Notes: generated by a model from the letters alone, not told the origin. Shown: positions 41,358 to 49,805, counted from the first letter of the stretch. The stretch is DNA of 64,000 nt from Thermomonas alba (GCF_022419205.1 NZ_JAJOZU010000004.1:132995-196994); one strand, 5' to 3'. Numbers and translations: made by a program.

Positions 41358-42544
41358 AGGCGGTGGCTCAAGTCGCCAAGCAGGAACGCCGCCTCCAGCT
41401 CGACCCCGCGCTGAAACCCCATGACCTGGAAGCGCTCGCCCATCTCGCTCGGCAGCGTGAGCAGTTTGGCCTGCTGACGCAGGTTGTGGCGGGCGATGTC
41501 ATCCGCGGCCTGCGCCTCGGCGGCTTGCAGATGCTGCTGCAGCCCGTTGCCCAGCAGGAAGCTGGCCTGGCTGCAGTAGCCGGAAAACTCGAAGCCTGCG
41601 CCCACACCAGCTTCGGCCAGCGCGGTGAAATCCACCGAGGCGGTGATGTCCTGCAGGCCCGGCCAGGCGAACACGTCGTCGATCAGATGGTGCCGCCGAA
41701 ACGCGCGCAGGGTGCCGTCGCTGCGCTCGGGCAGGTAGTACTCGCTGCGCGCGTAGCCGTAGTCGATGAACAGCAGCGCGCCGTTGCGCAGCCCACCCAC
41801 CACGGCCTGCAGCCAGTACGGCAGCTGCGCCAGCGCCTCGCTGCGGTAGCCGTCGGCGAACGGCGCCGGCAGCTGCGCCTCGATCCGGCGCACGGCGGCC
41901 GCCAGCAGCGGATCGGCCGGCTGCTCGGCACGCACGAAGCGGCCGTCGCTATCCAGCGCCACGCACTCCTCCAGCACCTGCCCGTTGCGCACCACGAACC
42001 GCGGCGTGGGCAGCGCGTCGATCACCTCGTTGGCGAACAGCACGCCGTCCCATTGCGCCTGGATCGGCCCGTCCAGCCATTCCACCCGCGCGAACAGCGC
42101 CGCCGGCAATCGCGCCTGCAGGCGCGCGCGCTGACGCTGGCGCAGATCGGCGCTGGGCTCGAGGATGGCATAGCGCGCGGGCAGCGCCCCGAGTTCCTGG
42201 AGCCGCAGCAGGCAGGCCTCGGCGAACGCGCCGCTGCCGCCGCCCAGCTCCACGAACAGCGCGCCCTTGCCGGCCTGGCGCAGCGCCGGCGCCAGCGCAT
42301 CGGCCACGCAGGCGGAAAACAGCGGGGACAACTCGGGCGCGGTGACGAAATCCCCGCCCGCGCCGAACTTGTGCGCGCCGGCGCTGTAATAGCCCAGGCC
42401 CGGGGCATACAGCGCCAGCTCCATGAACTTCCAGAACGGGATGCAGCCACCGGCGCCGATGATCTGCTCCTGGATCACCGCGCGCAGGTGCGCGCTGTGC
42501 GCTTGCGCCTCGGCATCCGGCGGAGGCAAGGTCGAGCCGGCCAT
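41354..42544 (-). CDS. MidA/NDUFAF7-like SAM-dependent methyltransferase
   Basis: 396 residues. It begins MAGSTLPPPDAEAQAHS and contains the family hallmarks GCIPFWKFMELALYAPGLGYYSAG, FVTAPELSPLFSACVA, SAM-binding FVELGGGSGAFAE, LFANEVIDALPTPRFV and LLFIDYGYARSEYY. The eukaryotic homologue NDUFAF7 dimethylates an arginine of complex I subunit NDUFS2; the bacterial target is not defined. ATGA overlaps join it to the PTPS-like gene before and the VanZ-like gene after. Confidence 0.88.
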   Translation of the reverse strand: MAGSTLPPPDAEAQAHSAHLRAVIQEQIIGAGGCIPFWKFMELALYAPGLGYYSAGAHKFGAGGDFVTAPELSPLFSACVADALAPALRQAGKGALFVELGGGSGAFAEACLLRLQELGALPARYAILEPSADLRQRQRARLQARLPAALFARVEWLDGPIQAQWDGVLFANEVIDALPTPRFVVRNGQVLEECVALDSDGRFVRAEQPADPLLAAAVRRIEAQLPAPFADGYRSEALAQLPYWLQAVVGGLRNGALLFIDYGYARSEYYLPERSDGTLRAFRRHHLIDDVFAWPGLQDITASVDFTALAEAGVGAGFEFSGYCSQASFLLGNGLQQHLQAAEAQAADDIARHNLRQQAKLLTLPSEMGERFQVMGFQRGVELEAAFLLGDLSHRL

Positions 42545-43059
42545 CACGCCACCCGCATGCGCCGTCCGGCGCTCTGGCCCGGGCCGGAAAGCACCCGTAC
42601 TTCGATCGCGACGATCGCATGCGCGCGCAGCGCGTCGCGATCCTCGGCCAGACGCTGCAGGAACCAGCCAGCGAACTCCTCCAGCGTGGCATTCTCGATC
42701 GGCAGCAGCAGCACGTCGCCACGCAGGAACGGGATGCGCTGGCCGCCGAAATGCGCGTACACGTGCTCGCCCTCCTCCTCGACCCGCAGATAGGGCGAGC
42801 GGGTGGGCAGGATCGTCCACTCGTTGAGCTCGCGACACAGCGCAACGACGCGATCCTTGTACAGCCCGTAGTCGAAGCACATGCCGTTGCCGAGCATGCG
42901 CGCTTCGATGTCCACCTCGACCATGAAGTTGTGGCCGTGCAGGCGCTCGCGCTCGGTGGCCGAGAAGATGGTGAAGTGCCCGGCCGAGAACTTCATGTTC
43001 TGCTTGGCCAGGCGAATGACCACGGTTTCCTGCATCGCGATGCCGTCCTGCGCGCTCAT
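42544..43059 (-). CDS. 6-pyruvoyl-tetrahydropterin synthase / QueD-like protein without the usual Cys
   Basis: 171 residues; T-fold enzyme family acting on dihydroneopterin triphosphate. Zinc-ligand histidines are visible in KFSAGHFTIF and LHGHNFMVEV, with the DYGLYKDRV and LNEWTILPTRSPY segments. The catalytic cysteine of QueD/PTPS (C-x3-HGH) is replaced: the stretch reads ATERERLHGHN, with Arg at that position and Glu on both sides. This recalls PTPS-III proteins, which use Glu, though the spacing is one residue off. Together with folB and an SDR in the same operon a pteridine role is likely; queuosine synthesis is less so. Confidence 0.82.
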   Translation of the reverse strand: MSAQDGIAMQETVVIRLAKQNMKFSAGHFTIFSATERERLHGHNFMVEVDIEARMLGNGMCFDYGLYKDRVVALCRELNEWTILPTRSPYLRVEEEGEHVYAHFGGQRIPFLRGDVLLLPIENATLEEFAGWFLQRLAEDRDALRAHAIVAIEVRVLSGPGQSAGRRMRVA

Positions 43060-43760
43060 ACGAAATCCTCCTCGCCGATGTCGCCCAGTTGTGGCCGCAT
43101 CACGATGTCCTCGACCACCGTGCGCGCCGACAGCGACCACGCCGCCCACGCCATCTCGGCCACGTCCTCGGCCGGCATCAGGCGCTCGGGCGGCAGCGGC
43201 ACGCCGTCCCAGGACGCGGTCAACGTGGCGCCCGGCAGCAGCGCCACCACGCGCACCCCGTGCGGCTTCATCTCCTCGCGCAGGTTGCGCGAAAAACCGT
43301 ACAGCGCGTGCTTGGCGATGCTGTAGGCGCCGCCGTTCGGATACGCGGCGATCGACGCCGTGCTGCACACGTTGAGGATCATGCCGCTGCGGCGCTCGAT
43401 CATGCGCGGCAGCAGCCGCCGGGTCAGGCGGTAGGCGCCGAACAGATTGGCCTGCAGCATCTCCAGCAGGGCGCCGTCGTCCTCATCCGCGATCCCGCCC
43501 GGGCGGAACGCACCGGCGTTGTTGACCAGCAGGTCCACCCCGCCATGGCGCGCCAGCACCTCGCGCGCGAGGGCGTCCACCGCCGCGTCGTCGCGCATGT
43601 CGCAGGCCAGCGTCTCCACCTGCGGCAGCTCGGCGCGCAGCGCCTGAAGCCCCTCGCGGCCACGCGCGCAGGCGATCACGGTAGCGCCTTCGCGGGCGAA
43701 GCGCGCGACGATGGCGCGACCGATCCCGCGCGAGGCCCCGGTGACCAGCACCACGCTCAT
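43056..43760 (-). CDS. Short-chain dehydrogenase/reductase
   Basis: 234 residues from ATG 43760. Classical SDR: LVTGASRGIGRAIVARF (cofactor glycine loop), LVNNAGAFRPG (NNAG), NVCSTASIAAYPNGGAYSIAKHAL with Ser-Tyr-Lys catalytic set (YSIAK). An Arg-rich loop after the glycine motif (CARGREG) favours NADP(H). Within the pteridine operon it could be a dihydropterin or sepiapterin-type reductase analogous to FolM; this is an inference from position. Overlaps both neighbours by ATGA. Confidence 0.85.
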   Translation of the reverse strand: MSVVLVTGASRGIGRAIVARFAREGATVIACARGREGLQALRAELPQVETLACDMRDDAAVDALAREVLARHGGVDLLVNNAGAFRPGGIADEDDGALLEMLQANLFGAYRLTRRLLPRMIERRSGMILNVCSTASIAAYPNGGAYSIAKHALYGFSRNLREEMKPHGVRVVALLPGATLTASWDGVPLPPERLMPAEDVAEMAWAAWSLSARTVVEDIVMRPQLGDIGEEDFV

Positions 43761-44119
43761 GCGCACGTCCTCCCACGCTCGATCTCCACCCCCACCGCCT
43801 GCGCCGCGGCCAGTGCCTGCGGCTTGGACAGTCTGAGCCATACGCCACGCGCGCCGAACTCGCGCAGGATCAGCGCAGCGCAACCTTCGGCCAGCGTCTC
43901 CACCAACGCGCAGCGGCTGTCGGCGACGTACTCGGCCAGGCGCCGGCTGACGGCCTCGTAGTCGAGCGCGTCGGCCAGGGCATCGCTGGCGGCAGCCGGA
44001 CGATTGTCGAACTGCATGCGGATGTCCAGCCGCAGCGGCTGCGGCGCGAGGCGCTCGTGGGCATGGACGCCGATCACGGCATCCACGCGCAGGCCTTCGA
44101 TGAAAACGATGTCGGTCAT
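43757..44119 (-). CDS. folB: Dihydroneopterin aldolase-family protein
   Basis: 120 residues; T-fold enzyme that cleaves or epimerises 7,8-dihydroneopterin in folate synthesis. It begins [32 protein letters not shown], the FolB/FolX N terminus with the active-site E of GVHAHER, and continues with [19 protein letters not shown] and the C-terminal [21 protein letters not shown] (catalytic Lys in SKP). First gene of a five-gene operon in which every junction is an ATGA overlap. Confidence 0.88.
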   Translation of the reverse strand: MTDIVFIEGLRVDAVIGVHAHERLAPQPLRLDIRMQFDNRPAAASDALADALDYEAVSRRLAEYVADSRCALVETLAEGCAALILREFGARGVWLRLSKPQALAAAQAVGVEIERGRTCA

Positions 44120-44207
44120 GATGTTTCGCGTCTACGGGACTTGGATTACCCCGGCGCGGCGTGGATTGGATGCACAGCTTAGCAACCCAAGCCCCGCACC
44201 CCGGTGG

Positions 44208-45233
44208 TCAGACCGGCGCCAGTGTCGCCATGTCCCAGCGCGGCACCGCGCGGATCGCGGCATCGTCATGCTGGCCGGCAGTCAGCCGCAGCGCGCCGGC
44301 GAAGGCGATCATCGCGCCGTTGTCGGTGCACAGCGCCGGGCGCGGGAAGCAGGCGCGGCCACCGCGGGCGGCGCACAGTTCCACCAGCGTCGCGCGCAGG
44401 CGCGCATTGGCGCCGACGCCACCGGCAACGATCAAGGTGTCGCAGCCCGCCGCGTCCAGCGCGCGCGCGCACTTGATCGCCAGCGTCTCCACCACCGCAT
44501 CCTCGAACCCACGCGCGATGTCGGCGCGGGTCTGCTCCGACTGGTCGCTGCCCTGCCACGCCAGCAGCACCTGCGTCTTCAGGCCGCTGAAGGAGAAATC
44601 CAGCCCGGGGCGGTCGGTCATCGGGCGCGAGAACCTGAACCGGCCGGGGATGCCCCGTTCCGCCAACGCCGCCAGCTGTGGGCCACCCGGATACGGCAGG
44701 CCCATCAGCTTGGCGGTCTTGTCGAACGCCTCGCCGGCGGCATCGTCCAGCGTCTCGCCCAGCAGGCGGTAGCGGCCAATGGCATCCACCGCCACCAGCT
44801 GAGTGTGGCCGCCGGACACCAGCAGCGCTACGAACGGCGGCCGCGGGGCATCGTCTTCGATCAGCGGCGCCAGCAGGTGGCCTTCCATGTGGTGCACGCC
44901 GATCGCTGGCACCTCCAGCGCCCACGCCAGGGCGCGCGCCACGCCCGCGCCCACCAGCAGCGCGCCCACCAGCCCTGGGCCAGCGGTATAGGCCACGCCG
45001 TCGAGGTCGGCGGTGGTCAGGCCGGCCTCGGCCAGGGTCTGGCGGATCAGCGGCAGCAGCTTGCGCACGTGATCGCGGCTGGCCAGTTCCGGCACCACCC
45101 CACCGTATTCGGCGTGCAGGGCGATCTGGCTGTACACCGCCTGCGCGCGCAGGCCAGCGGTGCCGCCGATGGCGGTGTCGTACACCGCCACCCCGGTCTC
45201 ATCGCAGGACGTTTCGATACCCAGTACCTTCAT
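44208..45233 (-). CDS. tsaD: tRNA N6-adenosine threonylcarbamoyltransferase
   Basis: 341 residues; transfers threonylcarbamoyl to A37 of ANN-decoding tRNAs (t6A), with TsaB/TsaE/TsaC. It shows [19 protein letters not shown], the metal-binding [22 protein letters not shown], and the ASKHA kinase-type [12 protein letters not shown] and [13 protein letters not shown]. The ATG at 45233 gives the family start. It is divergent from rpsU, the conserved tsaD/rpsU arrangement of the macromolecular synthesis operon. Confidence 0.97.
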   Translation of the reverse strand: MKVLGIETSCDETGVAVYDTAIGGTAGLRAQAVYSQIALHAEYGGVVPELASRDHVRKLLPLIRQTLAEAGLTTADLDGVAYTAGPGLVGALLVGAGVARALAWALEVPAIGVHHMEGHLLAPLIEDDAPRPPFVALLVSGGHTQLVAVDAIGRYRLLGETLDDAAGEAFDKTAKLMGLPYPGGPQLAALAERGIPGRFRFSRPMTDRPGLDFSFSGLKTQVLLAWQGSDQSEQTRADIARGFEDAVVETLAIKCARALDAAGCDTLIVAGGVGANARLRATLVELCAARGGRACFPRPALCTDNGAMIAFAGALRLTAGQHDDAAIRAVPRWDMATLAPV

Positions 45234-45242
45234 GCGCTTATC

Positions 45243-45272
45243 TTGCGCCGAAACGGAGGCTGCTGCTATCAT
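45243..45272 (+). promoter_or_regulatory. Candidate promoter of rpsU
   Basis: TTGCGC (45243-45248), an 18-bp spacer and TATCAT (45267-45272). It is followed by a small hairpin CGCCCA-N6-TGGGCG (45281-45298) in the presumed leader, 25 bp before the rpsU start. Confidence 0.45.
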
Positions 45273-45323
45273 GCGCGGCTCGCCCACCCGACTGGGCGAC
45301 TTCTCCAGTCACGAGATTTGCCG

Positions 45324-45539
45324 ATGCCCAGCGTCAAAGTCCGCGAAAACGAACCGTTCGAGTTTGCCCTGCGCCGCTTCAAGCGCACCTGCGAAAAAGC
45401 CGGGATCCTGGCGGAAGTTCGCAAGCGCGAGTTCTACGAGAAGCCGACCCAGGAGCGTAAGCGCAAGGCCGCTGCGGCGGTGAAGCGTCAGGCGCGCCGC
45501 GCCTCGCGCGACGTCACCAAGCGCCAGCGTCTGTACTGA
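45324..45539 (+). CDS. rpsU: 30S ribosomal protein S21
   Basis: 71 residues, highly basic: [19 protein letters not shown], then [23 protein letters not shown] and an Arg/Lys-rich tail ending KRQRLY. Full family length. S21 helps mRNA selection by the 30S subunit. First gene of the rpsU-yqeY-(GNAT)-dnaG cluster, with its own terminator immediately downstream. Confidence 0.97.
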   Translation: MPSVKVRENEPFEFALRRFKRTCEKAGILAEVRKREFYEKPTQERKRKAAAAVKRQARRASRDVTKRQRLY

Positions 45540-45557
45540 GCGCGTTGGCTGTCCGCG

Positions 45558-45590
45558 AAAGCCGGCACGCGCAAGCGTGGCCGGCTTTTT
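45558..45590 (+). terminator. Rho-independent terminator after rpsU
   Basis: AAGCCGGCACGC-GCAA-GCGTGGCCGGCTTTTT: a stem of about 11 bp with one bulged G, a GCAA tetraloop and a T5 tract, starting ~20 bp past the rpsU stop. It probably attenuates read-through into yqeY, as in other macromolecular synthesis operons. Confidence 0.8.
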
Positions 45591-45637
45591 GTGTTGGTCG
45601 CCTTCGCCCTCGACGACCCCTTGCCCGGGAGCACGCC

Positions 45638-46081
45638 ATGAGCCTCAAGCAACAGCTGACCGATGACATGAAAGCCGCGCTGAAAGCCGGCGAGAAGGAT
45701 CGCCTGGCGGTGATCCGGCTGATCAATGCCGCCATCAAGCAAAAGGAAATCGACGAGCGCGTGGAGATGACCGACGCGCTGGTGCTGGCGGTGCTGGAGA
45801 AGATGGTCAAGCAGCGCAAGGACTCGATCGCCCAGTACGAAGCGGCCGGCCGCGAGGATCTCGCCGCGCAGGAGCGCTATGAGATGGGCGTGATCGAAGC
45901 TTACCTGCCCGCCAAGCTGGATGAGGCCGCCATCCTGGCCGAAATCGACAAGGCCATCGCCGCCACCGGCGCATCCTCCGCCGCCGACATGGGCAAGCTG
46001 ATGGGCGCGCTCAAGCCGGCGCTGGCGGGGCGTGCCGACATGGGTCTGGTGTCGAAACTGGTCAAGCAGCGGCTGGGCTGA
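45638..46081 (+). CDS. yqeY: YqeY/GatB-tail domain protein
   Basis: 147 residues, helical: MSLKQQLTDDMKAALKAGEKDRLAVIRLINAAIKQKEID, then EMGVIEAYLPAKLDEAAI and GKLMGALKPALAGRADMGLVSKLVKQRL, matching YqeY, which is related to the tRNA-binding tail of GatB. The role is unclear, possibly tRNA-dependent. It sits between rpsU and dnaG as in many gammaproteobacteria. Confidence 0.93.
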   Translation: MSLKQQLTDDMKAALKAGEKDRLAVIRLINAAIKQKEIDERVEMTDALVLAVLEKMVKQRKDSIAQYEAAGREDLAAQERYEMGVIEAYLPAKLDEAAILAEIDKAIAATGASSAADMGKLMGALKPALAGRADMGLVSKLVKQRLG

Positions 46082-46084
46082 GCG

Positions 46085-46585
46085 ATGGTTGACGCACGCG
46101 TGCTGTCGATCCGCCCCGCGACCGCAGGCGACGTCCCATTGATCCATCAGCTCATCGTCGAGCTGGCCGAGTACGAGCAGCTGGCGCACGCCGTGGTGGC
46201 AACCGAGGCCGATCTGCACGCACAGCTGTTCGGCGAGCGTCCGGCCGCCGAGGTGCTGATCGGCGAGGTGAACGGCGAAGCGGCCGGGTTCGCCCTGTTC
46301 TTCCATAACTTCAGCACCTTCCTCGGCAAGCGCGGCCTGTATCTGGAGGATCTGTACGTGCGCCCGGCCTTCCGCGGCGCCGGGCTCGGCCGCCACTTGA
46401 TGGCCGCGCTGGCGCGGATCGCCGTGCAGCGCGGCTGCGGCCGCTTCGAATGGAGCGTGCTCGACTGGAACCAGCCGGCGATCGCGTTCTACCGTCGGCT
46501 GGGCGCCACCGGCATGGACGAATGGACCGTGCAGCGGCTGGAAGGCGCGGCCCTGCATGCGCTGGCGGCGCGCGACGAGCTCTAG
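46085..46585 (+). CDS. GNAT-family N-acetyltransferase (diamine/thialysine type)
   Basis: 166 residues. The GFALFFHNFSTFLGKRGLYLEDLYV stretch is typical of spermidine/spermine and thialysine N-acetyltransferases; the acetyl-CoA loop is RPAFRGAGLGRHLM, and WSVLDWNQPAIAFYRRLGA completes motif B. It probably acetylates a diamine or lysine analogue. It begins 3 bp after yqeY, an insertion into the usual yqeY-dnaG order. Confidence 0.87.
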   Translation: MVDARVLSIRPATAGDVPLIHQLIVELAEYEQLAHAVVATEADLHAQLFGERPAAEVLIGEVNGEAAGFALFFHNFSTFLGKRGLYLEDLYVRPAFRGAGLGRHLMAALARIAVQRGCGRFEWSVLDWNQPAIAFYRRLGATGMDEWTVQRLEGAALHALAARDEL

Positions 46586-46621
46586 TCCGCACACAATGCG
46601 CGGCCGCCCTACACTAGCCAG

Positions 46622-46655
46622 ATGGCCCGCATCCCGGACGCCTTCATCGACGACC
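46622..46655 (+). repeat. Diverged duplicate of the dnaG 5' end
   Basis: These 34 bases encode MARIPDAFIDD, the first 11 residues of DnaG, 118 bp before the real copy (46740-46773). The two copies differ at five positions, all third-codon and all synonymous (GCC/GCT, ATC/ATA, CCG/CCT, GCC/GCT, GAC/GAT). Similarity stops after that. The upstream frame continues for 44 codons to a TGA at 46754 and is out of frame with dnaG. It is either a remnant of an older dnaG start or a short leader peptide. Confidence 0.8.
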
Positions 46656-46739
46656 GCGCCGCGATCGAATCCGCTTGCGACGCGGATCGGCGCGCCGCGA
46701 CGCGCCGACCGGACACGCTTGCAGCAGTAGATCGTGGGT

Positions 46740-48461
46740 ATGGCTCGCATACCTGACGCTTTCATCGATGACCTTCTGGCCCGCACCGACATCGTGGAGG
46801 TGATCGGCGCGCGCGTGCCGCTGAAGCGTCAGGGCAAGGAATACGCGGCGCGCTGCCCGTTCCACGACGAGCGCAGCGCCAGCTTCACGGTCTCGCCGAC
46901 CAAGCAGTTCTACCACTGCTTCGGCTGCGGGGCGCATGGCACCGCGATCAGCTTCCTGATGCAGTACGACCGCCTCGAGTTCCTCGACGCGGTGGACGAA
47001 CTGGCCAAGCGCGTGGGCATGGAGGTGCCCCGCGAGACCCAGCAGCGCAACGCCAATCCCGAGACGCGCGACCTGTACGCCGCGCTGGAGGCCGCCGCCG
47101 GCTTCTTCCGCGCGCAGCTCATGCGCAGCGACAAGGCGCGCGCCTACGTCGAGAAACGTGGGATCGCGCCGGAAATCATCGAACGCTACGCGATCGGCTA
47201 CGCCCCGGAAGGATTCTCCGCGCTACGCGATGCGCTCGGCGCCGACCAGCGCCGCCTGCAGCTGCTGGAACGCGGCGGGCTGTTCTCGAAAAACGACAAG
47301 GGCGCGGTTTACGACAAGTTCCGCAACCGCCTGATGTTCCCGATTTTCGATCGGCGTGGACGCACGATTGCGTTTGGCGGACGGGTGATCGACCCCCAGG
47401 ATTCGCCGAAGTACCTCAACTCGCCGGAAACCCCTCTGTTCCACAAAGGCCGCGAGCTGTACGGGTTATGGCAGGCCCGGCAAGCCAATCAAACGCTCGC
47501 GCGCCTGATCGTGGTGGAAGGCTACATGGATGTCGTGGCACTAGCGCAATATGGCATCACCCAGGCAGTGGCCACCTTGGGCACCGCCACCACCGCCGAT
47601 CACGCCGAGCTGCTGTTCCGCAATGCGCCGGACGTGTACTTCTGCTTCGATGGCGACCGCGCCGGGCGCAGCGCCGCGTGGCGGGCCCTGACGGCCGCGC
47701 TGCCACGGATGAAGGACGGGCGGCAGGCGTTCTTTCTGTTTCTTCCGGAGGGCGAAGATCCGGACTCCCTGGTGCGCAAAGAAGGCGTGGCCGGATTCGA
47801 AGCGCGCCTGCGCGCGGCCACCCCCTTGTCGGAGTTTTTCTACACCTCGCTCACCGCCGACGTGAATCTGGCCAGCCTGGACGGCAAAGCGCGTCTGGCC
47901 GAGCGCTGCAAGCCGTATCTGGCGCAGATTCCGGACGGCGCTTTCGCCGACTTGATGCGCCAGCGCCTGCGCGACCTCACCGGCGTGGGTACGCCCCCGG
48001 CCGCGCCGTCCACGCCGCCCACGCCGGGCCGACCGCGTGCCGCTCCCGCCCAGAAACCCAGCCTGGTGCGCAGCGCGATCACCTACCTATTGCATCGCCC
48101 GGCCTTCGCGCTGGAGCTGCGCCCCCCCTATAACTTCACCGAACTGCGCCAGCCCGGGATCGACCTGCTGGCTGAACTGGTGCTGCTGGTGCGCGAGCGC
48201 CCCGAGATCACTACCGGCGCGCTGCTGGAGCATTTCGAGGGTCGCGACGAGCTGACGGCGCTGCAAAAGCTGGCGCTGGTCGAACTGCCGGGCGAGGACA
48301 AACACCTGCGCGCCGAGTTCCTGGACGCGATCGCCCAGCTCGATCGCCAGGTCCTGCAGCAGCGAATCGAGGAATTGCAGCAACGGCAGCGCAGCCAGGG
48401 TCTGGACGATACCGAGAAGCAGGAGCTGCGCGAACTGCTACAGGCGCGCCTGCGGCGCTGA
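46740..48461 (+). CDS. dnaG: DNA primase
   Basis: 573 residues from ATG 46740; a GTG two codons upstream is possible. The N-terminal CHC2 zinc finger is visible as CPFHDERSASFTVSP and QFYHCFGCGAHG. The catalytic core follows, with FDRRGRTIAFGGRV, TOPRIM LIVVEGYMDVVALAQYG and CFDGDRAGRSAAW. The C-terminal DnaB-interacting domain contains LVELPGEDKHLRAEFLDAIAQL and ends LQARLRR. It makes RNA primers for replication. rpoD, which usually follows, is absent: a convergent transporter gene comes next. Confidence 0.96.
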   Translation: MARIPDAFIDDLLARTDIVEVIGARVPLKRQGKEYAARCPFHDERSASFTVSPTKQFYHCFGCGAHGTAISFLMQYDRLEFLDAVDELAKRVGMEVPRETQQRNANPETRDLYAALEAAAGFFRAQLMRSDKARAYVEKRGIAPEIIERYAIGYAPEGFSALRDALGADQRRLQLLERGGLFSKNDKGAVYDKFRNRLMFPIFDRRGRTIAFGGRVIDPQDSPKYLNSPETPLFHKGRELYGLWQARQANQTLARLIVVEGYMDVVALAQYGITQAVATLGTATTADHAELLFRNAPDVYFCFDGDRAGRSAAWRALTAALPRMKDGRQAFFLFLPEGEDPDSLVRKEGVAGFEARLRAATPLSEFFYTSLTADVNLASLDGKARLAERCKPYLAQIPDGAFADLMRQRLRDLTGVGTPPAAPSTPPTPGRPRAAPAQKPSLVRSAITYLLHRPAFALELRPPYNFTELRQPGIDLLAELVLLVRERPEITTGALLEHFEGRDELTALQKLALVELPGEDKHLRAEFLDAIAQLDRQVLQQRIEELQQRQRSQGLDDTEKQELRELLQARLRR

Positions 48462-48470
48462 TCGCGCTGC

Positions 48471-49805
48471 CTAGTCGCGCGCGGCGGGTAGCCGCCTGGC
48501 CTCGCCCACCACCTTGAAGGCACCGAGGGTGAAGACACCGGCCACCAGCAGCCCGGCGCCGAACACCGCCTGCGAGCCGAAGGCCGCCAGCAGCTTGTGC
48601 ACCCAGACGAAGGTGAGGTCGCCGCCGCGGTAGATCACGGTGTCGATCGCGGCGCCGGCCTTGTAGCGCCACTCGCGCGCCACCCGGGTATAGATGGTCT
48701 CGCGCGCCGGCTTGCCCAGCGAAAACTCGCCGGCGCGGGTCGCCACCTGCACCACCGCCACCAGCAGCGGCAGCGGCGAGGCCGCGAGCGCGGCGTAGCC
48801 GAGGACGATGGCAAACGCTGGAATCAGCAGCGCCGGCGCGATCCCGAAGCGCGACAGCAGGGCGCGGGTCACCAGCAACTGCACCAGCAGCGTCAGCCCG
48901 TTCACCGCCAGGTCGATCCCCGCGTAATAGGCGGTGGCCCGCTGTGGGTCGGGGTAGAACTGGCGCACGATCGCCGCCTGCTCGTTGTACAGCAGGGTGC
49001 CTACGCCTACCCCGAATACCGTGAGCACGGCCAGCCAGCGCAGCAGCGGCTCGCGCGCCACCAGCCGCAAACCGGCCAGCACGCTGCCGCCCATCGGCAC
49101 CTCGCCGCTGGCCAGGCGACGCTGCGCCTCGCGCGCCACCGCGTGCCGGCGCAAGCGCAGCAGACAGCCGATGCACAGCAGCAGGCAGCCGGCCGAGACC
49201 AGCATCAGGTGGGCGATGCCGATGCGCTCCACCAGCAGGCGGGTGAGGATCGGCCCGAGGATCGCACCCAGGGTTCCGGCTGCGCCGATGTAGCCGTACA
49301 CCGCGCGCGCCTCCGTCTCGCTGAACACGTCGGCCATGAAGCTCCAGAACACCGCCACTGCGAACAGGTTGAACACCGTGATCCACAGGAAAAACGCCAT
49401 GCCACGCCCCGGCAAACCGAGGTGGAAGGCGACGTAGAACAGCAGCAACGTGGCGATGAAGAACCCGTACACCGCCGGCAGAAACACCCGCCGCGGCCAG
49501 CGGCTGACCAGCCAGCCGTAAGCCGGCTGCAACACCAGCATGATCAGGAACGTGAAAGTGAACAACACCTGCAACTGCAGCTCTTTCAGCGCCAGGCCGC
49601 GCTCGGCGAAGAACCCGATCATCCCCGGCGGGAACAGCGCAGTGACGTCGCTGGATGCGCCCATCGCCTCGCGCACCGGGCGCAGCACGTAATAGCCGGT
49701 CAGCAGGAAGAAGAAATACAAAAACGCCCACGGCAGCGGCGGCGACTCGCGCAGGGCGGCCTGGAACCGGGCCAGACGACCGCCGATGGAAGGGGAATCG
49801 GTCAT
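48471..49805 (-). CDS. MFS-type / nucleotide-exchanger-like membrane transporter
   Basis: 444 residues with 10-12 transmembrane helices. The N terminus LPWAFLYFFFLLTGYYVLRPVREAMG and the loop PRRVFLPAVYGFF resemble the Tlc-like/MFS group annotated as NTP/NDP exchange transporters (COG3202-like) in free-living proteobacteria. The later SLGKPARETIYTRVAREWRYKAGAAIDTV segment is conserved in this group. The substrate is uncertain; free-living bacteria are not expected to import ATP. ATG 49805 is preferred over an upstream frame extension with no membrane character. Confidence 0.8.
   Translation of the reverse strand: MTDSPSIGGRLARFQAALRESPPLPWAFLYFFFLLTGYYVLRPVREAMGASSDVTALFPPGMIGFFAERGLALKELQLQVLFTFTFLIMLVLQPAYGWLVSRWPRRVFLPAVYGFFIATLLLFYVAFHLGLPGRGMAFFLWITVFNLFAVAVFWSFMADVFSETEARAVYGYIGAAGTLGAILGPILTRLLVERIGIAHLMLVSAGCLLLCIGCLLRLRRHAVAREAQRRLASGEVPMGGSVLAGLRLVAREPLLRWLAVLTVFGVGVGTLLYNEQAAIVRQFYPDPQRATAYYAGIDLAVNGLTLLVQLLVTRALLSRFGIAPALLIPAFAIVLGYAALAASPLPLLVAVVQVATRAGEFSLGKPARETIYTRVAREWRYKAGAAIDTVIYRGGDLTFVWVHKLLAAFGSQAVFGAGLLVAGVFTLGAFKVVGEARRLPAARD

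Noticed and set aside
48471-49805. Transporter as an ATP/ADP translocase of an intracellular parasite
   Set aside because: The rest of the window (secreted protease, complete biosynthesis and redox genes) fits a free-living bacterium; related MFS-type proteins with this annotation are common there.
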